Shown here in pieces: positions 6,653-12,158 of a DNA stretch of 12,461 nucleotides; position 1 is the stretch's first letter, and each line of letters begins with the position of its first letter. The notes below the pieces were generated by a model that was not told where the DNA came from, did no database searches, and worked only from the letters and a program-made list of their open reading frames with translations. Both the position numbers and the translations under genes were made by a program. Origin of the DNA: Actinomycetospora sp. (GTDB lineage: Bacteria; Actinomycetota; Actinomycetes; Mycobacteriales; Pseudonocardiaceae); contig JAICLN010000073.1 of the NCBI GenBank assembly GCA_025925615.1, positions 1-12,461 on the forward strand, written 5' to 3'.

Positions 6653-6949
6653 ATGACGTCGACCTCGAACGGCCGGGCGAACGCCGGCGACGGATTCGTC
6701 GACATGGTGAGCCGCGGCCAGAAGGCCGTCACCGACGCCGCCACCGGGATGGCGGAGATGTGGGGCGCCGCGCTGTCCGGCGCCGACGACGCCGCGCGTC
6801 GCACCAGCGCCTCGTTCCCCGGCGGATCGCTGCCCGGGTACCCCTCGCCGGGGGAGGTCGTGGACCGGGCGGTGGACACCGGCATCGCGGTCCTCGAGAT
6901 GCAGCGGTCGGTCGCCCACCAGGTGCTCGACGCGCTGCGGCTGCGCTGA
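6653..6949 (+). CDS. Phasin-like small protein, putative PHA granule-associated protein
   Basis: This 98-residue protein has a textbook ribosome site (AGGAGGAG, 6642-6649). It has no membrane segment and no cysteine. Two amphipathic helical stretches (about 14-45, with FVDMVSRGQKAVTDAATGMAEMWGAAL, and about 67-96) are separated by a Gly/Pro/Ser-rich linker (52-66). This composition and layout resemble short phasins, which coat the PHA granule surface and influence granule size. The position, between the synthase gene and the regulator plus depolymerase genes, is the main support. Phasins share little sequence, so the call is by shape and context. The stop codon at 6947-6949 coincides with the only place the downstream regulator frame could start (CTG 6946). 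Confidence 0.7.
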   Translation: MTSTSNGRANAGDGFVDMVSRGQKAVTDAATGMAEMWGAALSGADDAARRTSASFPGGSLPGYPSPGEVVDRAVDTGIAVLEMQRSVAHQVLDALRLR

Positions 6950-7425
6950 GCGAGCACGCCGGGTCGGACACGCGGGACGCGGACGCGGCGTCGAGGACCG
7001 TCACGGGCGGCGTTTGGGACGTCCAGCGCCGCGCCCTCGGGGCGTTCATCCGTGACCAGCGGCGTCTGGCCCGGCTCTCGCTGCGGCAGCTCTCGGCGCT
7101 GTCGCACATCTCCAACCCCTATCTCAGCCAGGTCGAGCGAGGCCTGCACGTGCCCTCGGTGCGCGTGCTGCAGGCGATCGCCGATGCGCTCGACCTCTCG
7201 GCCGAGACCCTCCTCGAACAGGCGGGCCTCGTCCGGGAGCACGCCGGCCCGGGCCCCGGGTCGGGATCGCGCGGCAGTGCCGACGACGACCGCACGGTGG
7301 AACGCGCCGTCCGGGCCGACCGCCGGCTCTCGCACGCGCAGAAGGAGGCCCTGATCGCCGTGTACCGCAGCTACGTGGAGTCCTCGTCCGGCACCCCGGA
7401 CGCCGGCCACGGGACCGGACGGTGA
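6946..7425 (+). CDS. XRE-family helix-turn-helix regulator of the PHA locus; start codon unclear
   Basis: The open frame encodes an N-terminal HTH of the Cro/C1 (XRE) type, ALGAFIRDQRRLARLSLRQLSALSHISNPYLSQVERG, followed by PSVRVLQAIADALDLSAETLLEQAGL. A variable linker and a short charged C-terminal helix (RRLSHAQKEALIAVYRSYVES) follow. The DNA-recognition helix is around SNPYLSQVERG. No ATG, GTG or TTG occurs in frame between the phasin-like stop and the HTH. The coordinates given use CTG 6946, which overlaps that stop as CTGA and gives 159 residues, but no SD supports it. The next upstream in-frame GTG (6760) lies deep inside the phasin-like gene. The end overlaps the phaZ start (GTGA, 7422-7425). 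By position it is likely a repressor or sensor controlling phasin and PHA genes, comparable in role to PhaR/PhaQ-type regulators but of a different fold family. Confidence 0.8.
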   Translation: MSEHAGSDTRDADAASRTVTGGVWDVQRRALGAFIRDQRRLARLSLRQLSALSHISNPYLSQVERGLHVPSVRVLQAIADALDLSAETLLEQAGLVREHAGPGPGSGSRGSADDDRTVERAVRADRRLSHAQKEALIAVYRSYVESSSGTPDAGHGTGR

Positions 7426-8315
7426 CCGCGGTGGCGCCTCTCCCCGCCGAGAGCGACGTGCCGGAGAGCGGCGGCTGGGAGCGGACGCTGTCCGTCGCCG
7501 GGCGCCGGATCCGGGTGGCGGTGCGCCCCGCGACAACGGCGTCGGGACCGGCCGGGGACACCCCCGTGCGCCCGCTGGTGCTCGTCAACGGCATCGGCGC
7601 GAGCCTCGAGCTCTTCGAGCCGCTCGTGGCGGAGCTGGACCCGCGCCGCGAGGTGGTGCGCTTCGACGTCCCGGGCATCGGGGGCTCCCAGGGCTCGACG
7701 TTCCCCCTCCCCATGGCGGCGTTGTCGACCCTGCTCGCCGACCTGCTCGACCAGCTCGACGGGCTGACCGGCACGTCCCACCGCGTGGTCGACGTCCTGG
7801 GGCTGTCCTGGGGCGGCGGGATCGCGCAGCAGTTCACCCTGCAGTACCCGCACCGGGTCGGGCGCCTCGCGCTGGTGAGCACGGGGACGGGCGTGATGAT
7901 GGTGCCGGCCCGGTTCGGGGTGCTGGCGCGGATGCTCACCCCCCGGCGCTACAACGACAAGGTCTACCGGCACCAGGCCGGCCGCGAGATCTACGTCGGT
8001 GAGGACCAGGACGCCGTCGACGCGCTGTTCTCGCGCGTGAAGCCGGTGCGGGCGACCGCCTACCTGCACCAGCTGTTCGCGCTGACCACGTGGACGAGCC
8101 TGCCGGTGCTGCCCATGATCACGGTGCCGACCCTGGTGCTCGCCGGGCGCCGCGACCCGGTCATCCCGGTTGTGAACGCCCACCTCATGGGGTCGCTGCT
8201 GCCCCACGGCACGGTGCACCTGCACGACGGCGGGCACCTCGGCCTGCTCACCCGCCCGCGCGAGCTCGGCGGAATCGTCGAGGACTTCCTGGGTCCGGGG
8301 CCGCGCGCGTCCTAG
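7422..8315 (+). CDS. phaZ: Intracellular poly(3-hydroxyalkanoate) depolymerase (PhaZ)
   Basis: This 297-residue alpha/beta hydrolase breaks down stored PHA inside the cell. It resembles the Pseudomonas medium-chain PHA depolymerase along its whole length: NGIGASLELFEPLVAELDP (56-74), FDVPGIGGS (81-89), the nucleophile box GLSWGGGIAQQF with S129, VMMVPARFGVLARMLTPRRY (158-177), and LAGRRDPVIP with D245. GGHLGLLTR carries H272. The Ser-Asp-His triad is complete and there is no signal peptide, in keeping with an intracellular enzyme. GTG 7422 overlaps the regulator stop (GTGA), implying translational coupling; GTG 7431 is an alternative. Pairing a class I-like synthase with a depolymerase of the medium-chain type leaves the polymer's chain length uncertain. 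A generic esterase is the alternative, but the extended motif match and the neighbourhood favour PhaZ. Confidence 0.9.
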   Translation: MTAVAPLPAESDVPESGGWERTLSVAGRRIRVAVRPATTASGPAGDTPVRPLVLVNGIGASLELFEPLVAELDPRREVVRFDVPGIGGSQGSTFPLPMAALSTLLADLLDQLDGLTGTSHRVVDVLGLSWGGGIAQQFTLQYPHRVGRLALVSTGTGVMMVPARFGVLARMLTPRRYNDKVYRHQAGREIYVGEDQDAVDALFSRVKPVRATAYLHQLFALTTWTSLPVLPMITVPTLVLAGRRDPVIPVVNAHLMGSLLPHGTVHLHDGGHLGLLTRPRELGGIVEDFLGPGPRAS

Positions 8316-8318
8316 AGT
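8313..8318 (+). promoter_or_regulatory. -10 hexamer overlapping the phaZ stop; probable leaderless start
   Basis: TAGAGT fits the actinobacterial TANNNT -10 pattern. Its first three bases are the phaZ stop codon. The GTG of the next gene begins 9 nt after its last base, the spacing expected if transcription starts at or one or two bases before that GTG, giving a leaderless mRNA. There is no clear SD before that GTG, which agrees. Confidence 0.5.
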
Positions 8319-8326
8319 GGGACCTC

Positions 8327-8773
8327 GTGAGTGCGAAGACGGTCACCGGCGTCGACGGACGCGTGTGGCTGGTGGACATGAAGATCATGTGGAGTGATCG
8401 CTCCGAGGGGTTCGAGCACGAGAAGGAGGGCGGCCGCCGGGCCGTCATCGGCATCATCGTCGTGCTCGGCCTGCTCTGGTTCGCCCTCATCGCGTGGAAG
8501 TTCCAGGTCGCGGCCGTGAGCGTGCCGTGGTGGGTCGTCCTGATCCTGCTCGGCATCGCGGGCTTCTTCCCGGTCCGCTGGGCGCTGCGCCGGCCGCGGC
8601 GGCTCATGGTCGAGGGCGGGCGGTGGCCCGACGACGACGAGGCCATCGGCGAGGCGTGGAGCGGCTTCGTCCGCGGCCGGTCCGAGGCCAGGGCCGAGTT
8701 CAAGCAGGCCGTGCGCACCCTGCAGAAGCGGGGCACGCCGGCGCGCGCGAACAGCCCGCTCCAGCCCCAGTAG
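8327..8773 (+). CDS. Small membrane protein with two transmembrane helices, function unknown
   Basis: This is a 148-residue protein with a GTG start at 8327. The open frame extends further upstream but there overlaps phaZ, so this start just after the phaZ stop is chosen. An N-terminal soluble segment with GVDGRVWLVDMKIMW (8-22) may be a short beta hairpin. Two hydrophobic helices lie near 38-58 and 64-86, with Arg-rich RWALRRPRRLM directly after the second, which predicts both ends in the cytoplasm. The C-terminal part (95-148) is charged and helical (EARAEFKQAVRTLQKRG). I do not recognise a named family. The gene is followed 12 nt later by the DNA glycosylase gene, so the two are probably co-transcribed, but no functional link is evident. 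Confidence 0.82.
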   Translation: MSAKTVTGVDGRVWLVDMKIMWSDRSEGFEHEKEGGRRAVIGIIVVLGLLWFALIAWKFQVAAVSVPWWVVLILLGIAGFFPVRWALRRPRRLMVEGGRWPDDDEAIGEAWSGFVRGRSEARAEFKQAVRTLQKRGTPARANSPLQPQ

Positions 8774-8785
8774 CGAGGAGGAGCC

Positions 8786-9646
8786 GTGCCCGAGCTGCCC
8801 GAGGTGGAGGCGCTCGCCGAGCACCTGCGCACGCACGCGCTCGCGCGCCCCGTCGCCCGGGTCGACCTCGCGAGCATGACCGCGCTGAAGACGTTCGATC
8901 CGCCGCTGTCCGCGCTCACCGGACGGCTCGTGACGGGTGCCGGGCGCTACGGGAAGTTCCTGGACGTCCAGCTGGACGGGCTGCACGTCGTCGTCCACCT
9001 GTCCCGGGCCGGGTGGCTGCGCTGGCACGAGCAGGCCTCGACCACCCCGCCGAAGCCCGGCAAGGGGCCGCTGGAGATGCGGGTGCACCTCGAGACGGTC
9101 GGCGGGCCGGGCTTCGACCTCACCGAGGCGGGCACGCAGAAACGGCTCGCGGTCTACGTCGTCACCGACCCGGCGACGGTGCCGGGCATCGCCTCGCTCG
9201 GGCCGGACGCCCTCACGCTGTCGCGCGACCAGCTCGCCGGCCTGCTGACGGGCACCTCGTCCCGGTTGAAGACGCTGCTCACCGACCAGCGGGTGCTCTC
9301 GGGCATCGGCAACGCCTACTCCGACGAGATCCTCCACGTCGCGCGGCTCTCGCCGTTCGCGCTCTCGGGGAAGCTCGACGACGAGGCGGTCGACCGGCTG
9401 CACGCCGCGATGATCTCGGTGCTGACCGACGCGGTGGACCGCGCCGTCGGACAGGACGCGGCGCTGCTCAAGGGCGAGAAGCGCTCGGGGATGCGGGTCC
9501 ACGCCCGGACCGGCCTGCCGTGCCCGGTCTGCGGCGATGTCGTCCGCGAGGTCTCGTACGCCGAACGGTCCTTCCAGTACTGCGCCACGTGCCAGACCGG
9601 GGGCAAGCCCCTCGCCGACCGTCGGCTGTCGCGCCTGGTCAAGTGA
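8786..9646 (+). CDS. Fpg/Nei-family DNA glycosylase (formamidopyrimidine-DNA glycosylase type)
   Basis: This is a 286-residue base-excision repair enzyme. GTG 8786 follows GAGGAGG (8775-8781). The mature protein should begin with the catalytic proline P2, followed by E3 in PELPEVE. K57 in RYGKF is the conserved beta-hairpin lysine. The helix-two-turn-helix motif is GIGNAYSDEIL (173-183). A complete C-terminal zinc finger has C246-x2-C249-x16-C266-x2-C269, with R261 as the DNA-contacting arginine. Family members excise oxidised purines or pyrimidines and cut the strand by beta/delta-elimination. Actinobacteria carry several Fpg and Nei paralogues. The N-terminal PELPEVE is Fpg-like rather than Nei-like, but the divergent middle (WHEQASTTPPKPGKGPLEMRVHL) means this may not be the main MutM, so no symbol is given. 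Confidence 0.95.
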   Translation: MPELPEVEALAEHLRTHALARPVARVDLASMTALKTFDPPLSALTGRLVTGAGRYGKFLDVQLDGLHVVVHLSRAGWLRWHEQASTTPPKPGKGPLEMRVHLETVGGPGFDLTEAGTQKRLAVYVVTDPATVPGIASLGPDALTLSRDQLAGLLTGTSSRLKTLLTDQRVLSGIGNAYSDEILHVARLSPFALSGKLDDEAVDRLHAAMISVLTDAVDRAVGQDAALLKGEKRSGMRVHARTGLPCPVCGDVVREVSYAERSFQYCATCQTGGKPLADRRLSRLVK

Positions 9647-9743
9647 CCGACCGCGGTCCGGACACCGCCGAACGGGCGATCCCTCCCCTTCCGCGTCGTG
9701 TGCCGCGTTGCTACGACGGGGCAGGCTGTCGGACGATGGCCCC

Positions 9744-10949
9744 GTGCCCGGCTGGTTGACCGACCCGACGCTCTACGTCGTCCTCGTCGTGGTCGTCGTC
9801 CTGGTCGCGGCCGGCCTGTTGATCTACCGGCGGCTGCGGCGCAGGCACGCGTTCGCCTCGCCGCTGGAGCGGGCGACGTTCTCGACGTTGCACACCGTCT
9901 CGCTGGCGGCGCCCGCGCTGCGCGAGGGCCTCTCGGAGTCGTCGGCGCAGTTCGCGGTGCCGTACCTGCGCACGCTGCTCGACACCGAGGCGCTCTCGAT
10001 GACGGCGGCTGACTGCGTGCCGCTGGCCTGGGACGGCGACGCCGAGCACCACAACCTGGACGTGCGCTTCTACGCCGAGAAGGTCATGAAGACCGGCCGG
10101 CAGCAGATGGCCAGCCGCAAGGACATCGAGTGCGGCTCCGACCGCTGCCCGGTCAAGGGCATCGTCGTGGTCCCCCTCGAGGTGGACGGCAACGTCGTCG
10201 GGACCCTCGCCGCGGTCAGCGCCGAGACGCCCGGGCCGGTGCTGCTGCGCGCCTCGGCCGAGGTCGCGCGCTACGTGTCCAGCCAGCTCGAGCTCGCCGA
10301 CCTCGACGACTCCCGCGACCGGCTCAACCGCGCCGAGGTCCGCGCGCTGCGGGCCCAGATCTCGCCGCACTTCATCTACAACGCGCTGAACACCGTCGCC
10401 TCGTTCATCCGCACCGACCCCGAGCGGGCCCGCGAGCTGCTCATGGAGTTCGCGGACTTCACGCGCTACTCGTTCCGCCAGGCGGGCGAGTACACGACGC
10501 TCGCCGAGGAGCTCAAGAACATCGACCGCTACCTCATGCTGGAGCGGGCCCGGTTCGGCAACCGGCTCGCGGTGAAGGTGCAGGTCGCGCCCGAGGTGCT
10601 GTCGGTGGTGCTGCCGTTCCTCGCGCTCCAGCCGCTGGTGGAGAACGCAGTGCGCCACGGCCTGGCGGGCAAGGTCGAGGGCGGGACGGTGACCCTGACC
10701 GCCGAGGACTCGGCGAGCGAGTGCCTCATCACGGTCGAGGACAACGGCGTCGGCATGGACCCCCAGGCGCTGCGCGAGGACAACCGCGACGCCCACCTCT
10801 CGGGCGCCCACGTGGGCCTCGGCAACGTCGACGACCGCATGCGCTCGGCCTTCGGGCCGGACTACGGCCTCGTCGTCGAGACCGAGCGGGGGGCGGGCAC
10901 GAAGATCAGCCTCCGCGTCCCGAAGTTCCGGGCCGGGGTTCGCGTCTGA
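9744..10949 (+). CDS. LytS-type sensor histidine kinase with one TM helix and GAF-like domain
   Basis: This is a 401-residue membrane-anchored kinase. GTG 9744 is chosen because the hydrophobic segment YVVLVVVVVLVAAGLLIY (11-28) then stands at the N-terminus; no clear SD precedes it. Residues about 45-185 look like the GAF-like sensor domain of actinobacterial LytS homologues and include C91, C130 and C135 (CGSDRC), possibly a cysteine-based ligand or redox site. The His_kinase domain (pfam06580 type) has the phospho-acceptor H209 in QISPHFIYNALN, followed by the N box LVENAVRHGL (N301) and the glycine boxes VEDNGVGMD (331-339) and HVGLGNVDDRM (356-366). Such kinases normally signal to a LytTR-family response regulator encoded next door. 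Here the next gene is a protease behind a large hairpin, so the partner is encoded elsewhere. Confidence 0.93.
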   Translation: MPGWLTDPTLYVVLVVVVVLVAAGLLIYRRLRRRHAFASPLERATFSTLHTVSLAAPALREGLSESSAQFAVPYLRTLLDTEALSMTAADCVPLAWDGDAEHHNLDVRFYAEKVMKTGRQQMASRKDIECGSDRCPVKGIVVVPLEVDGNVVGTLAAVSAETPGPVLLRASAEVARYVSSQLELADLDDSRDRLNRAEVRALRAQISPHFIYNALNTVASFIRTDPERARELLMEFADFTRYSFRQAGEYTTLAEELKNIDRYLMLERARFGNRLAVKVQVAPEVLSVVLPFLALQPLVENAVRHGLAGKVEGGTVTLTAEDSASECLITVEDNGVGMDPQALREDNRDAHLSGAHVGLGNVDDRMRSAFGPDYGLVVETERGAGTKISLRVPKFRAGVRV

Positions 10950-10956
10950 CGACGCT

Positions 10957-11039
10957 TGTGCGTGCCCTATCGGCGTGCTGCATGGGTTCTTCGTGTCTGG
11001 ACACGGCAGTCAGACCAGCACACCGATAGGGCACGCACA
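10957..11039. repeat. Long imperfect inverted repeat (24-bp stem, 35-nt loop) between kinase and protease genes
   Basis: TGTGCGTGCCCTATCGG (10957-10973) is perfectly complementary to 11023-11039. After one C-A mismatch the stem goes on for six more pairs (10975-10980 with 11016-11021), so 23 of 24 positions pair. The loop holds a smaller dyad, CGTGTC (10992-10997) / GACACG (11000-11005). The stem starts 8 nt after the kinase stop and ends 24 nt before the protease GTG. It is longer than a usual terminator and has no T-run on either strand. It may be a strong terminator or a degenerate non-autonomous repeat (MITE or REP type). Confidence 0.75.
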
Positions 11040-11040
11040 C

Positions 11041-11056
11041 GCCCGTAGGGCAAACT
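11041..11056 (+). promoter_or_regulatory. Short dyad and possible -10 for the protease gene
   Basis: GCCC (11041-11044) and GGGC (11048-11051) form a tight dyad, followed by CAAACT (11051-11056), a weak -10 match ending 6 nt before GTG 11063. If real, the protease mRNA would be leaderless. The run ATAGGGCA in the large repeat is echoed here as GTAGGGCA. Low confidence. Confidence 0.25.
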
Positions 11057-11062
11057 CGGGGC

Positions 11063-11989
11063 GTGGACCTGAAGCTGCCCTCGGCCCTGAAGCTCCCGCC
11101 CGCGGTCTCGGCGGTGCTACCCGGCGCCCTCGCGTCCAAGGTGGGGAGCGGCACCGTCAGCGTCGTGCGGCTGCACGGGGTGATCGCCGCCCCGGCCGGC
11201 CCGATTCCGCGTGCGGTGATCAACCTGCAGGCGGTCGAGTCGGCGCTGACGCGCGCGTTCGAGGCGGAGAACGCGGTGGCCGTCGCGCTGGTGATCAACT
11301 CGCCCGGGGGGTCCCCGACGCAGTCCCAGCTGGTGGCCGACCGCATCCGGGGGCTCGCCGCCGAGCACCAGCTGTCGGTGCTGGCCTTCTGCGAGGACGT
11401 GGCCGCGTCCGGTGGCTACTGGCTCGCGTGCGCGGCCGACGAGATCTTCGCCTGCCCGACGTCGTTGGTGGGCTCGATCGGCGTCGTGTCCGGCGGGTTC
11501 GGGCTCACCGGGCTCATCGAGCGATTCGGTATCGAGCGCCGCCTGCACACCGCGGGGCAGAACAAGGCGCGGCTGGACCCGTTCCAGCCGGAGAAGCCCG
11601 AGGACGTCGAGTGGCTGCTCGGCATGCAGGGCGAGCTGCACGAGCTGTTCATCGAGTGGGTGCGCGCGCGGCGCGGCACCGCCCTCGACGAGTCGACCGA
11701 GCTGTTCACCGGCGAGGTCTGGACCGGGCGGCGCGCGGTGGAGCTGGGCCTGATCGACGGGATCGGGACGGCGCACGAGGTGCTCGCGCAGCGCTTCCCC
11801 GACGCCGAGCCCGTAAGCGTCGAGCCCCGCAAGCCGCTGCTCGCGCGGCTCGGCGTCGGGGTCCTGGGCAGCGTGCCGGGGTTCGGCGTGTCCGGGGTGG
11901 GCGCCGCGGTGGCCGACCCGGCCGCCACGGTCGTGGGCGCCCTCGAGTGGCTCGAGCATCGCGCCCACTGGAGCCGGTTCGGCCTGTAG
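11063..11989 (+). CDS. S49-family serine peptidase (SppA-like), without signal peptide or membrane anchor
   Basis: This is a 308-residue protease of the ClpP/crotonase fold. The oxyanion-loop motif VINSPGGSP (77-85) and the nucleophile S116 in AASGGYWLA are present. The general base K168 in HTAGQNKARLDPF lies 52 residues after the serine, the same spacing as in Bacillus SppA (S147/K199). The dyad is therefore complete. The family cleaves signal-peptide remnants and membrane-associated peptides. Unlike classical SppA, the N-terminus (KLPSALKLPPAVSAVLP) is not a signal or membrane segment, so it probably acts in the cytoplasm. The C-terminal 45 residues, Gly/Val-rich (GVGVLGSVPGFGVSGVGAAV), could associate with membrane. 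GTG 11063 is the first start after the large repeat; there is no good SD. Confidence 0.93.
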   Translation: MDLKLPSALKLPPAVSAVLPGALASKVGSGTVSVVRLHGVIAAPAGPIPRAVINLQAVESALTRAFEAENAVAVALVINSPGGSPTQSQLVADRIRGLAAEHQLSVLAFCEDVAASGGYWLACAADEIFACPTSLVGSIGVVSGGFGLTGLIERFGIERRLHTAGQNKARLDPFQPEKPEDVEWLLGMQGELHELFIEWVRARRGTALDESTELFTGEVWTGRRAVELGLIDGIGTAHEVLAQRFPDAEPVSVEPRKPLLARLGVGVLGSVPGFGVSGVGAAVADPAATVVGALEWLEHRAHWSRFGL

Positions 11990-12005
11990 TGGCCCTCCCG
12001 GCCCC

Positions 12006-12049
12006 GAGTGGACCCGCACGGCTGCCGCAGCAGCCATGACGGTCCACTC
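12006..12049 (+). terminator. Nested hairpin after the S49 peptidase gene; terminator candidate
   Basis: An outer perfect 9-bp stem GAGTGGACC (12006-12014) / GGTCCACTC (12041-12049) encloses a symmetric 5+5 internal loop. Inside it is a perfect 6-bp stem GGCTGC (12020-12025) / GCAGCC (12030-12035) with a CGCA tetraloop. It begins 16 nt after the stop codon, as expected for a terminator, though without a T-run. Confidence 0.55.
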
Positions 12050-12110
12050 AGCACGATTCCGCCGCCGCGCGCGGAATCCCGACCGACCGAACCGTCGGAT
12101 CTCGTGCTGA
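12048..12110. repeat. Branched inverted-repeat element upstream of the WxG gene
   Basis: TCAGCACGA (12048-12056) and TCGTGCTGA (12102-12110) are a perfect 9-bp pair. Between them lie TTCCGC (12057-12062) / GCGGAA (12071-12076), which becomes an 8-bp dyad if G55 and A56 join it, and CCGAC (12083-12087) / GTCGG (12094-12098). Drawn as RNA this is a three-way junction. It shares two bases with the preceding hairpin, so the two compete at that point. It could be a second terminator, a structured RNA or an operator. Confidence 0.5.
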
Positions 12111-12126
12111 CGACGCCCCGCCAACC

Positions 12127-12132
12127 TATCGT
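12127..12132 (+). promoter_or_regulatory. Possible -10 hexamer for the WxG gene
   Basis: TATCGT lies 26 nt before the GTG start and upstream of the SD, a sensible distance for a short leader. The -35 region would fall on the right arm of the branched dyad (12102-12110), so that dyad could act as an operator. Confidence 0.3.
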
Positions 12133-12158
12133 CGACGGCTCGCGGAGAGGGGGCGTGG

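Noticed and set aside
6487..6945. Upstream extension of the XRE regulator frame beginning at GTG 6487
   Set aside because: It would overlap both the CxCxxC gene and the whole phasin-like gene. Its translation is Arg/Gly-rich without structure, and the phasin-like gene has the strong SD and sensible composition.
6930..6960. Programmed -1 frameshift joining the phasin-like gene to the XRE frame
   Set aside because: The frame relation fits a -1 shift, but there is no slippery heptamer or downstream pseudoknot at the stop. It is kept only as a remote option.
8494..9759. 421-codon plus-strand frame over the membrane protein and glycosylase genes
   Set aside because: It is a shadow frame with Arg/Ala/Gly-rich translation. 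The glycosylase frame has the PELPEVE, H2TH and zinc-finger motifs.
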